From JBIOHP01 sp044449065 (GTDB lineage: Bacteria > Bacteroidota > Ignavibacteria > UBA10030 > SZUA-254): 37,017 bases of DNA. The stretch covers positions 1-37,017 of the forward strand of contig JBIOHP010000033.1 of the NCBI GenBank assembly GCA_044449065.1, in the 5' to 3' direction. Below the pieces are notes generated by a model, which was not told the origin of the DNA, searched no databases, and worked only from the letters and a program-made list of their open reading frames with translations. The position numbers were made by a program, and so were the translations under genes. Numbering within the stretch: the stretch's first letter is position 1; the number at the start of each line of letters is the position of its first letter. Shown in pieces: positions 1 through 6,853 of the stretch.

Positions 1-66
1 GTATTTTCTTAACCCAACCCCGCGCCCCTTCCCTTAAAAAAAAGGGAAGGGGATGGGGGATGGGTT
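1..66. repeat. Imperfect long hairpin, left copy bracketing the accessory region
   Basis: Positions 11-66 form a long imperfect stem. A C-rich arm (AACCCAACCCC, then CCCCTTCCCTT) is followed by an A-run and a G-rich arm ending in TGGGTT. The preceding 10 bases plus the first six of the stem (GTATTTTCTTAACCCA) recur exactly at 6693-6708, in front of a related hairpin whose core is close to the reverse complement of this one. It could end transcription from outside the window or be a dispersed palindromic repeat. It encodes nothing convincing. Confidence 0.75.
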
Positions 67-81
67 ACGGGATTCATTCCG

Positions 82-153
82 AAAGTCCCCTCGCCAGCCC
101 GACAAAGTCTTTCCGGCGGGTCAAAGGGGGATCGCCAAAGGCGAGGGGGTTTT
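82..153. repeat. Dispersed C5/G5 palindromic repeat, diverged copy
   Basis: This stretch carries the TCAAAGGGGG and GAGGGGGTTTT pieces, with a GATCGCC/GGCGA inner segment, that characterise the repeat family seen again at 22184-23146 and 36576-36692. The copy is interrupted by unrelated sequence (GACAAAGTC...). Translating across it gives only low-complexity peptide, so I treat the short open frame here as non-coding. From the hairpin to the gene start at 265 I see no other gene. Confidence 0.6.
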
Positions 154-264
154 ATGCGGCAAGATTTAATTGTGATTTCACATGGACTTGTCCCGAATAT
201 TTTTATTGGGAATTTGGTACTGGATCAATTTGCCTTCGAGTGGCTCAGTTTGAAAGAATAAAAA

Positions 265-777
265 ATGAGACTATATCTTAAAAAAATCCTAAATTCAGTT
301 TTGACATTTATAGGAGTTTTTAGTAAATTTATCGAACTTACAAATCCAAGAAATCGGCTTCAAAAACTTCATTCTCTATTCAATATGACGATACGATCAC
401 CCATAGAGCAGTCTGTTCACGATCTTGTTATTCAGACAGCATTCACTAATCTAGATAAGGTTAAATATGATGTTTACATAAACAGGGGAAATGAGCGAAA
501 TACAAGCGTTAGCGGTGAATATCCCGATATAATCGTGACAGGAAAAAATGAAAAGACTGTAAAATGGATTATTGAAGTAGAAACGTCAAGCTTGCTTAAT
601 CAGAGTGAAATTATTGTGCAATGGACTACCTATTCAAACTTGGGAGGAATATTCTATATTCTTGTCCCTAAAGAGGTACGTAATATTGCAGAACAAATTT
701 GTGTCCAAAATAATATCAAAGCACGATTCGGGACTTATGTGGTAAATCAAAGCAATGTTTTGATTACCTACGAATGA
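265..777 (+). CDS. PD-(D/E)xK-fold nuclease-like protein with EVET motif
   Basis: A 170-residue protein. The core (residues ~45-165) shows P87-D88-I-I-V, then a spacer and I-I-E104-V-E106-T, followed by Q119-W120 and a strand ending V134-P135. This is the signature of a group of small proteins with a PD-(D/E)xK nuclease-like fold in which the second motif reads EVE rather than ExK; assigning it to that fold is inference from the motif. The first ~40 residues are hydrophobic and basic and may not belong: an internal ATG at 385 would give a ~130-residue core. Neither start has a strong ribosome site, although GAAAG precedes 265. The next gene overlaps it by 4 nt (ATGATAA), so the two are probably translated together. 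The AT-rich composition and accessory neighbourhood suggest transfer. No partner methylase is adjacent, so a defence or regulatory role is open. Confidence 0.6.
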   Translation: MRLYLKKILNSVLTFIGVFSKFIELTNPRNRLQKLHSLFNMTIRSPIEQSVHDLVIQTAFTNLDKVKYDVYINRGNERNTSVSGEYPDIIVTGKNEKTVKWIIEVETSSLLNQSEIIVQWTTYSNLGGIFYILVPKEVRNIAEQICVQNNIKARFGTYVVNQSNVLITYE

Positions 778-1343
778 TAACATTTCAACCACAGACAATA
801 TCTCCAAGCGAAATGGAGGTACTATTCAAAAGTTTAGCACCTTGGTTGGGTGGTGGAATCGGCGGCTGGATATTATCCTTGGTATATACATGGTATAAAG
901 GTCGTATCCAAAAAATGAAGTGCCACTATGTTGACCACGATGTTATATCGCGCGTTCCCGTTGTTATTGAAGAACATGCACATCAAAACATTTATACAAA
1001 AGAATTCCGGTTAGAAAACACGACCAATAGAGATCAAAAGAAATTTTCCATCATATTTGAGTTTGACGCACAATCGAAAATACTAAAAAGCGACACTTTC
1101 TCTAAAGCTGGGAAAAATGTATATAAGGTAATTGATTCCAAGCCAAACGAACGGAAGTTTCTCATTAAGGACTATAATCGTGGAGATGAAATAAAGTTTA
1201 AGTTTGATATTGCGAACATAACAACCGATAAATACAATATCACCGAAGCAGACTGTTTGGGATTTAAAATAAAAGTCATAGATTTCATACCACCTATGTC
1301 GAAACCTCACGGAAAAATCGTTCGCAAGGAAGATATTCGATAG
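774..1343 (+). CDS. Membrane-anchored protein of unknown function, partner of upstream nuclease-like gene
   Basis: A 189-residue protein, not recognised by name. One probable membrane helix lies at residues ~23-41 (APWLGGGIGGWILSLVYTWY), flanked by KGRIQKMK, which would place the C-terminal ~140 residues in the cytoplasm. That part alternates short hydrophobic strands with polar turns (FRLENTTNRDQKKFSIIFEF, then FKFDIANIT and FKIKVID), suggesting a beta-sandwich. The start overlaps the stop of the 170-residue nuclease-like gene by 4 nt, which argues for stoichiometric production and a shared task. Membrane-anchored beta-sandwich proteins beside nucleases are common in phage-defence loci, but I cannot assign a known system. 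Its stop lies 4 bp before the IS1-like transposase stop, so insertion may have altered its C-terminus. Confidence 0.65.
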   Translation: MITFQPQTISPSEMEVLFKSLAPWLGGGIGGWILSLVYTWYKGRIQKMKCHYVDHDVISRVPVVIEEHAHQNIYTKEFRLENTTNRDQKKFSIIFEFDAQSKILKSDTFSKAGKNVYKVIDSKPNERKFLIKDYNRGDEIKFKFDIANITTDKYNITEADCLGFKIKVIDFIPPMSKPHGKIVRKEDIR

Positions 1344-1346
1344 TAA

Positions 1347-2189
1347 TTAAGCCGCCAAGTGCTTTTCTCGCTCCCATCCAAGGAACTCTGTCCACGTCAT
1401 AAGATGTTTTGAGATTCCCGCTTGCATTGCGGGGGTTACTCTAATCGTTTCATGTAATCTCATAAAATTGTAATGGAAGAAATGCAGTGCTAATGCCGCC
1501 TCCAAGTGTTTTAAAGACTTACTGAACCCGTTTGTTAAGCGTGTGAAACGTCTCATTTGCATACGCATTGTGAGGTTTTGACGTTCAATGAAGCTCGTCG
1601 AGATACAATCAGGGTCTGGTCTTCCAATGAGAGAATTAACTGTTACTCGTATTATGTTAGCGGGACTATACCGTTTTTCACCCTTATCATCTTGCTGATA
1701 TTCTTTATGGATTTGACCATAATGAATATCATTGCCAAATACTTGATCTACCGTTTCTTTGTATGGAGCGAACGAATCTGTGGTTAATTGAAATGTATTT
1801 ACGATACGTGTACGAATCTCATTGAGAAATGAGAATGTATTTTCTCCATTGCGTTTCCCAACACGGAAAGCGGGAATGAGTTTAGTTTCTGCATCCATAG
1901 CCACAAATACATATTGATCGCCCAACTCAATACCCTTGCGTTCTTCGGGTGTGAGATTCTTTTGTTTTTTGCCTACGAATGTCCAGATTTCATCAATCTG
2001 CAAATAATTCACTCTCAGGTTAATCATCTCACTATCCATAATTTCAAGGGCTTTTTGACCCGCTTCTAAGAGAAGTTTATTGATAGTGTTTCGAGCAACA
2101 CCGGAAACACGGGAGATTGTGCGGAGTGAGTTACCTTCGGAGAGAAGGGAGAGAATTAAGGTTTTCTTTTCAGTTGATAATACGTTCAT
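1347..2189 (-). CDS. IS1-family-like transposase (single-ORF type)
   Basis: A DDE transposase that appears intact. With the ATG at 2189 it starts MNVLSTEKKT, the usual opening of this group; an upstream ATG at 2204 would add five residues. A helix-turn-helix covers roughly residues 15-40 (SLRTISRVSGVARNTINKLL). Candidate catalytic residues are D in QIDEIWTF, D in TTDSFAPY and E in FIERQNLTMRMQ; the D-E-x-W and F-x-E-R-x-N contexts are typical of IS1-like enzymes made from one ORF rather than by frameshifting. It lies convergent to the membrane-protein gene. I could not identify convincing terminal inverted repeats or a target duplication. Confidence 0.85.
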   Translation of the reverse strand: MNVLSTEKKTLILSLLSEGNSLRTISRVSGVARNTINKLLLEAGQKALEIMDSEMINLRVNYLQIDEIWTFVGKKQKNLTPEERKGIELGDQYVFVAMDAETKLIPAFRVGKRNGENTFSFLNEIRTRIVNTFQLTTDSFAPYKETVDQVFGNDIHYGQIHKEYQQDDKGEKRYSPANIIRVTVNSLIGRPDPDCISTSFIERQNLTMRMQMRRFTRLTNGFSKSLKHLEAALALHFFHYNFMRLHETIRVTPAMQAGISKHLMTWTEFLGWEREKHLAA

Positions 2190-2289
2190 TGCTTTATCTT
2201 TCATAATGGGTCTTGATTATTTCCCGCAATGAGCGTATATTGAGTTAGGGTCTATGTCCGCTCAGTACGGGCATGGATTATAGGGTTAT

Positions 2290-2328
2290 CGGATGCTTCA
2301 ACATCCGGTAGCCCGCTAAATAGCGGGC
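2290..2328. other. Two consecutive perfect stem-loops
   Basis: CGGATG-cttcaa-CATCCG (2290-2307) is followed after three bases by GCCCGCT-aaat-AGCGGGC (2311-2328). In addition GATGCTT near 2293 can pair with AAGCATC near 2346, so the region could fold as a closed multi-branch structure. No U-run follows directly, so simple termination is not obvious. It may be part of the insertion-sequence end, a protein-binding palindrome pair or a structured RNA. Confidence 0.5.
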
Positions 2329-2381
2329 GTTGTCATAGTATTTTAAGCATCTTACTCATACACCGTCCTTTCGTATAGTTT

Positions 2382-2426
2382 ATGGGCAATCTCTGTGAAT
2401 TAGCCGTTTTCGGATTGCCCATTTTT
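2382..2426 (+). terminator. Stem-loop with T-run, downstream of the HARE-HTH gene
   Basis: ATGGGCAATC (2382-2391) is complementary to GATTGCCCAT (2413-2422), a perfect 10-bp stem with a 21-nt loop, followed on the plus strand by TTTT. On the minus strand it lies directly after the stop codon of the gene at 2425-2805 but has no U-run in that orientation. It may terminate plus-strand transcripts coming from the IS side, or protect the 3' end of the minus-strand mRNA. Confidence 0.5.
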
Positions 2427-2805
2427 ATTGCTTAATTTCGTAATAACCACGAGCCGCTTTCTTTAACCTTGCGTCTTTTTTCTTAATTTCATTACCAAGA
2501 ATCGCGGCTAACATCCTATCTGGATTATCAGTATTCCCCAAAGTAAGTTGTTTTTCTTTGGCATATTCCATGATCTCGGAATTTTTAACGGGTCTGCCAA
2601 GTTTGTGGACAAGTTCAACTGCTGCGTCAATAATTCTACCGCTTACGGTAAAGGACTGATTTACCCTGACGGTTCGAGATACTGGAACCGCTACGTCAAT
2701 AGGGGGATTTTCTCCCCAAACTTCAAGTAATCGCAGAATTGCGGTTCTTTCTTCTTCCAGCTTTGTAAGCCGGGCTTTTAATGCTTCGACCTGTTCGTTG
2801 TTCAT
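2425..2805 (-). CDS. Small HARE-HTH-like winged-helix protein
   Basis: With the ATG at 2805 this is a 126-residue protein. It starts with a coiled-coil-prone segment (residues ~3-30, EALKARLTKLEEERTAILRL), then a Pro/Val linker, then a C-terminal domain (residues ~55-124) reading GRIIDAAVELVHKLGRPVKN, ...EIMEYAKEKQL..., PDRMLAAILGNEI and a final GYYEI. That pattern (helix, GRP, helix, PxRxxxxxL, basic wing ending G-Y/F) matches HARE-HTH domains, which are known in restriction-associated and DNA-modification contexts. The start at 2805 is preferred over an in-frame one at 2862 because a consensus promoter (-35 at 2857-2862, -10 at 2834-2839) would sit inside the longer reading frame. Divergent from the gene at 2963. 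A regulatory or DNA-binding role in this accessory region is inference. Confidence 0.65.
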   Translation of the reverse strand: MNNEQVEALKARLTKLEEERTAILRLLEVWGENPPIDVAVPVSRTVRVNQSFTVSGRIIDAAVELVHKLGRPVKNSEIMEYAKEKQLTLGNTDNPDRMLAAILGNEIKKKDARLKKAARGYYEIKQ

Positions 2806-2833
2806 AAATTTTCTTTCGATAGTTACTGAATAT

Positions 2834-2862
2834 AATATACGAAAGAAACTCAAGTTTGTCAA
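2834..2862 (-). promoter_or_regulatory. Consensus promoter of the HARE-HTH gene
   Basis: Read on the minus strand: TTGACA (2862-2857), a 17-bp spacer, then TATATT (2839-2834). The ATG at 2805 would follow a leader of roughly 20 nt that contains GAAAGAAA as a weak ribosome site. Confidence 0.7.
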
Positions 2863-2927
2863 GCATTTCTAAATATAAATTTTTCTAATGCTTGCTTAAA
2901 TTACAGAACCATTGACAAAGAATAATA

Positions 2928-2956
2928 TTGACAAGCCCTCCTTTCCTTGCTATAAT
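2928..2956 (+). promoter_or_regulatory. Perfect TTGACA-17-TATAAT promoter
   Basis: TTGACA (2928-2933), a 17-bp spacer and TATAAT (2951-2956). A second TTGACA lies at 2912-2917. The next ATG is at 2963-2965, six bases after the -10 box, which is where transcription would start, so the mRNA may be leaderless. It stands back-to-back with the promoter at 2834-2862. Confidence 0.75.
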
Positions 2957-2962
2957 AAAACC

Positions 2963-3274
2963 ATGCAAAACGAGCATAAATCGGCATTATCTTGGTTGCA
3001 AACTCGCCTTGACGAGATAAACGCTGAAATTCGATTAATTAACAGGATTTTATGGGCAATTCGTATTGAGAAAGGAACAATCATGGTCAGGTTACAATTA
3101 TCAAGTGAGCAATTTAAGCGGTTTCAGGAAAATCTTGAAAGTGAACAATCCGCTGATGCTAAAAAAAATGTTCAAATTTGGATAGAATCCGATTCTGCAA
3201 CCGCTTCGGGGGGATTTGGTTTTGCCTTCGATCCATTCGTTGTGGCAGAACAAAAAATACCGGAATCGAACTGA
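2963..3274 (+). CDS. Small protein of unknown function, possibly leaderless
   Basis: With the ATG at 2963 this is a 103-residue protein, not recognised. The N-terminal half is a helical, coiled-coil-prone segment (SALSWLQTRLDEINAEIRLI); the C-terminal half ends with a Gly/Phe-rich stretch (GGFGFAFDPFVV). The start at 2963 is supported by a perfect promoter ending 6 bp earlier. An alternative start is the ATG at 3083, preceded by AAAGGA at good spacing, which would give a 63-residue protein beginning MVRLQLSSEQFKRF. An in-frame ATG at 2912 is unlikely because it lies upstream of the promoter. The stop codon falls in the loop of the terminator at 3253-3288. Confidence 0.5.
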   Translation: MQNEHKSALSWLQTRLDEINAEIRLINRILWAIRIEKGTIMVRLQLSSEQFKRFQENLESEQSADAKKNVQIWIESDSATASGGFGFAFDPFVVAEQKIPESN

Positions 3275-3288
3275 CTTCCGGTATTTTT
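3253..3288. terminator. Bidirectional intrinsic terminator between convergent genes
   Basis: AAAAATACCGGAA (3253-3265) pairs perfectly with TTCCGGTATTTTT (3276-3288) across a 10-nt loop. Read either way the stem is followed by a U-run, so it can serve both the plus-strand gene ending at 3274 and the minus-strand gene ending at 3312. Confidence 0.9.
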
Positions 3289-3311
3289 CCATAAGGAAGT
3301 AGCAATGCTAA

Positions 3312-3476
3312 TTAGTGATCGGTTGCCCTAACTAATCGGTATTCTACTTTCTGATGGCACTCCCTACATGGCGGGAATTCTTTGCCTTTTACCATCGTAA
3401 TTTCATGCGGATGAGCTACATGATTCATAACCGCATAAACTCCCGATGTTTGGCATGTATCGCCTGTTTTTGGCAT
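3312..3476 (-). CDS. 54-residue conserved-looking small protein with CxxC
   Basis: Reading the minus strand from the ATG at 3476 gives 54 codons: MPKTGDTCQTSGVYAV..., then HPHEITMVKGKEFPP, C37-R-E-C40-H and a C-terminal YRLVRATDH. AAGGTG lies 5 nt before the ATG as a ribosome site, and a bidirectional terminator follows. The layout (TGD.C..SGVY, then EITMVKG..FPPC..C, then Y.LV..T.H) resembles small proteins of the YjzC type, but with Cys and His added that could bind a metal as a minimal zinc ribbon. The C-x-x-C-H string also resembles a haem-attachment motif, but there is no signal peptide, so zinc is more likely. Function unknown. Confidence 0.7.
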   Translation of the reverse strand: MPKTGDTCQTSGVYAVMNHVAHPHEITMVKGKEFPPCRECHQKVEYRLVRATDH

Positions 3477-3741
3477 AATGCACCTTGAGTTTGTTTTAGA
3501 TGTGTTGATTAATGGGAAGGACTGAACTTAGAAGAACTCCCCTCCCAGTATCAATGTAATATTTTCTTTAGTATAATTCAAAATCAATTTGAGCCACCTA
3601 TTATGAAACTGAGCCAGTACCGGGAATTTGGTCTCATTGCTATATTCCTTTATTTTTTGTAATATGTATGTCAATATCTTCATGTCTTAGTTTTTGATAA
3701 ACATTGAACGAATCAATTGAAATAAACAGAACATATCTTTG
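3477..3741. other. Intergenic region upstream of the restriction-modification gene
   Basis: About 265 bp, AT-rich, with no gene that I can support. It contains TGAGCCA twice in the same orientation (3590-3596 and 3610-3616), a spacing of 20 bp. Such repeats near a border are reminiscent of the internal end repeats of IS21-like elements, but no istA/istB remnant is present. They could equally be operator half-sites for the downstream gene. Confidence 0.35.
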
Positions 3742-6570
3742 ATGAAAGCCACAGAGCAAACAATTGAACAGGAATTGGTAAGAATATTAGGCGAACGATT
3801 AGGAGCCAATATTGTTACTCAATCCTCTGTTAAACATGCGAAGAAAAAGACCGGCAGAAAACAACCGGATACAATAATTAATTTCCCGAATAGTAAAATT
3901 GTTTTAGAGCTCGAAGTCGGGAAAAAGAATCTTTTGGCGGGAGTCGTTCAGGCGGTAGATTATGAAAAACATCTTAATGCTGATGGAAGCATTACTATCG
4001 CTTACCCGGATAGTGTACGCAGAGAAATTGAGACTCAGCAAGATGTAATCGATCTCGTTATAAACACAAACTTTACGGCGCTTGTCTTAACGCCTTTTTT
4101 ACGGCAAAATTTCTCTGATATTTCTCTTGATGAATTCTGTCGCAGAATTCTCAAAGCTAAGGCAGAACCGGAGCCAACTGATTTAAACCTTGTGGTATCC
4201 GTATTGAGAGAAGCAGTGGATGGGTTGGTGTTAAAACTTCAACGGGGTAGGGGTATATCAAAACCGGCATTACAAAAGGTTGTTAACCAGTTTGATATCT
4301 TCTCAAAAATTGCGGGATCCGAGGGAACAGTCGAACCGGATATGATTGAAACGGTTGCCTGTGATTTGGTTGCTTATATTGTGGTAAATCAAATCTTGTT
4401 GTATTACCTTCTGCGAACACCCCTCAATTTGCCTCCCTTTAAAACGATAGAGAATTTGGCAGATTTGCGTATCTATTTTAAACGAATCACAGAAATAGAT
4501 TATCGAGCTGTTTATATTATCGATGTAGTTGAGCAATTGCCTCGAAGATGCCTCACGGAAGTTAATAAGATCATATTAGCGTTCTATCAATTGAAGCCGG
4601 AGAGCATGAAACATGATTTGCTCGGACGGATGTTCCATGAATTTCTTCCCTTTAAAACAAGAAAAATCTTTGCCACATTTTATACAAAACCGGTCGCGGC
4701 TGAAATGCTCGCCAGGTTGGCTGTACATGGTTTTCCGGAGAAGATTATCGAACCGGCTTGTGGAAGCGGCACATTGCTTGTTGCAGCTTATCAGGCAATC
4801 CGCCGCGAGGATCCAAAATTAAACCACGGTCAGGTTTTAAGGAAAATTTACGCGCTTGATATTATGCCCTTTGCGGCCCACTTGGCAGCATTAAATCTTA
4901 CCTTGCAGGATTTGGAGGCGCATACAGAAAAAGTAAACGTTGGTATCGGCAATTCTTTGTCTCTCGCGAGCGAGAAACCCGAAATGATGACTCAGGGTGA
5001 AATGTTTGATAAAGTTGTATCGCGACGAGTTGACGTAAACCAGCAACATGAAGAAGAAATCCAATTGCCAACAAACGCGAACGTTGTAATTATGAATCCG
5101 CCGTATACCGATAGAGGCCGCCTTACAGATCAAATGCTGGGGAAACGCATAGGCGCTTTTAAAGAGCGGCAAAATTATTGGGCGTATTTCTTGCGATTTG
5201 CAAATGATGTTCTTTCCGAGGGCGGCTCAATCGCGGCGGTGTTGCCTCGTTTATTTCTTGCAGGTTCGACAAGCAAGGAAGTTCGAAAATGGATTTTTAA
5301 TGATCTTGGATATGAACTTCTTTATATCATTCGCACGACGAAGGAATTTGCATTTAGTGAAGCCGCTGCATTTCGTGATTTTTTAGTTGTATTGAGGAAA
5401 CCTTCTGAGGAAAATGCAGAACGCGACCAGCCATGCAGGATTGTATATTTGAATCGAAGCCTCGATGATATTAGTATTGATGAAGCGGGTGAGATTGCTG
5501 ACTCAATTCGATTTAGCCATCAAGGAAGAAATTACATTGAAACCTCCGACTTTACCTCATTTTCCGTTCCCCAGAAAATTATAAAGGAGCGCTGCGAAAA
5601 TTTATGGTTTACAGTTGGGTTTGAGAAACCGAATAATGCTGCGGTAGTTTCACGAATCTGGGGAAAACTATTTCAAGTATCTGGAACTCGACTTGTTTCT
5701 TTGAAAACTGCAATCGGTGCCAATTCACCAAAACTAATAGCTAAATTAATCCCTCGCGGATTTGAGCCCAAACCAAAGGGATTATATTCTGTTATATTTG
5801 CTGTACGTCCGTTGGACGAGGCTAGATATTCTGCTAATGATATGGTGATAACCACTGACAGAGAGCATAGTGTGGTTTGTAATTTCCTCAATCATATTGT
5901 AGAGATTCCGAAAGAGGCATTTGTTCCTGGGATAAAAACTGCTTCGTATTTTCGTAGATTCGAAATATCCAAGGAATATTGTGATCTGGTTATACAAGAA
6001 CGGAATAAAATCAGTACTAATCTTCAACGGATAAGTGATATCAGAGTAAATTATGCATACATACGAGAAAGTATTAATGCTACGAAAACTAATCTTCTTG
6101 TGACACGAAGATTGAATGTTGTCGCGCCTGGAACTACATTTCTTGCATTTTATTCCAAAAATGAAGCAGTAAGTACGAAATCATTCTATTCAGTTCGATG
6201 TTCAGAAAATCAAGCTCTTTCACTTTGTTTATGGTTTAATTCTATCTTTGGAATTATTCAATTTCTTGACAAAAGAATGGAAACTGAGGGAGGGTACTGT
6301 GAGATACTAAAGGAAGACCTAATCGAATATTATGTGCCTAATGGCAAGGACTTGCCCCAAAAACTCAAAGAATGGTATTTAAAGTATAATAAGGAAGATT
6401 TTCCTCCGCTGTATAAGCAATTTGAAGGTAATCCTAATCGAAGGTTCCTTGATCGGGGAATGATGATTTGGATGGGTTGGCCAGAATCCGAAGTCGATTC
6501 AGATCTGGATGAATTGTATGAAGCATTAAATAATGAATTTCAATTATTGAGAAGCGCGATGACGGGATGA
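3742..6570 (+). CDS. Type IIG-like restriction-modification enzyme (fused nuclease and N6-adenine methylase)
   Basis: A 942-residue protein. N-terminus: a PD-(D/E)xK-like nuclease segment with P42-D43-T-I-I and V-L-E56-L-E58-V-G-K61. Middle: a gamma-class amino-methyltransferase with FYTKPVAAEML (motif X), PACGSGT at ~338-344 (motif I, S-adenosylmethionine) and N452-P-P-Y455 (motif IV, catalytic). C-terminus (~600-900): a long target-recognition region with two-part spacing (DFTSFSVPQ..., later TNLLVTRRLN) typical of enzymes that recognise DNA without separate specificity subunits. The order nuclease-methylase-recognition is that of type IIG/BREX-like single-chain enzymes. No separate endonuclease, specificity or BREX gene is adjacent. 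ATG 3742 is chosen over TTG 3739; no strong ribosome site is visible. Because one polypeptide modifies and cuts, no cognate methylase is needed. Its mixed AT-rich composition suggests acquisition. Confidence 0.85.
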   Translation: MKATEQTIEQELVRILGERLGANIVTQSSVKHAKKKTGRKQPDTIINFPNSKIVLELEVGKKNLLAGVVQAVDYEKHLNADGSITIAYPDSVRREIETQQDVIDLVINTNFTALVLTPFLRQNFSDISLDEFCRRILKAKAEPEPTDLNLVVSVLREAVDGLVLKLQRGRGISKPALQKVVNQFDIFSKIAGSEGTVEPDMIETVACDLVAYIVVNQILLYYLLRTPLNLPPFKTIENLADLRIYFKRITEIDYRAVYIIDVVEQLPRRCLTEVNKIILAFYQLKPESMKHDLLGRMFHEFLPFKTRKIFATFYTKPVAAEMLARLAVHGFPEKIIEPACGSGTLLVAAYQAIRREDPKLNHGQVLRKIYALDIMPFAAHLAALNLTLQDLEAHTEKVNVGIGNSLSLASEKPEMMTQGEMFDKVVSRRVDVNQQHEEEIQLPTNANVVIMNPPYTDRGRLTDQMLGKRIGAFKERQNYWAYFLRFANDVLSEGGSIAAVLPRLFLAGSTSKEVRKWIFNDLGYELLYIIRTTKEFAFSEAAAFRDFLVVLRKPSEENAERDQPCRIVYLNRSLDDISIDEAGEIADSIRFSHQGRNYIETSDFTSFSVPQKIIKERCENLWFTVGFEKPNNAAVVSRIWGKLFQVSGTRLVSLKTAIGANSPKLIAKLIPRGFEPKPKGLYSVIFAVRPLDEARYSANDMVITTDREHSVVCNFLNHIVEIPKEAFVPGIKTASYFRRFEISKEYCDLVIQERNKISTNLQRISDIRVNYAYIRESINATKTNLLVTRRLNVVAPGTTFLAFYSKNEAVSTKSFYSVRCSENQALSLCLWFNSIFGIIQFLDKRMETEGGYCEILKEDLIEYYVPNGKDLPQKLKEWYLKYNKEDFPPLYKQFEGNPNRRFLDRGMMIWMGWPESEVDSDLDELYEALNNEFQLLRSAMTG

Positions 6571-6757
6571 ATCGGTGACGATTTGACGCCGGTAGTTTTG
6601 TGAAACCCCCAATCCCCCTTTTACCCGCCAGAATGATACGCCACACGGCGGATCGGGCTGTCCAAGAATAAAAGTTTACCCCGAGCATCGTGGTATTTTC
6701 TTAACCCATCCCGAACCCCTTCCCTTTTTTTTAAGGGAAAGGGCGCGGGGTTGGGTT
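6571..6757. repeat. Repeat-derived spacer ending in the right bracketing hairpin
   Basis: After the restriction gene stop there is a fragment of the C5/G5 repeat family (AAACCCCCAATCCCCCTTTT near 6602), then GGGCTGTCCAA (also found near 21005), then GTATTTTCTTAACCCA (6693-6708), identical to bases 1-16. This leads into a long hairpin (6703-6757) whose C-rich and G-rich arms enclose a T-run. The core is nearly the reverse complement of the hairpin at 11-66. It may also terminate the restriction gene. Confidence 0.7.
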
Positions 6758-6853
6758 ATGGGGGCACTCCGTTTCACATTGAAATTCCCTCTATAATTTC
6801 CTAAATTATATATTATTCAATCCATCAAAACTCACAAACTCTCGACAACGACC

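Larger units (their letters stand above)
1344..2345 (-). mobile_element. IS1-like insertion sequence, ends not resolved
   Basis: The element is inferred from the intact transposase gene. The low-coordinate end must lie close to or inside the end of the neighbouring membrane-protein gene, because only 3 bp separate the two stop codons. The high-coordinate end lies somewhere in the ~150 bp upstream of the transposase start, which contain a GTCCG/CGGGC partial palindrome near 2255 and two strong stem-loops at 2290-2328. The coordinates given are therefore approximate. Confidence 0.35.

Noticed and set aside
60..281. Open frame of 73 codons at the left edge
   Set aside because: It runs through the hairpin and the C5/G5 repeat, with low-complexity translation and no ribosome site.
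2290..2345. Integron attC-like site
   Set aside because: Stem-loops are present, but no paired R' and R'' core motifs, no integrase and no cassette-like array.
3377..3391. C-type cytochrome reading of CRECH
   Set aside because: The 54-residue protein has no signal peptide, so haem attachment is unlikely.
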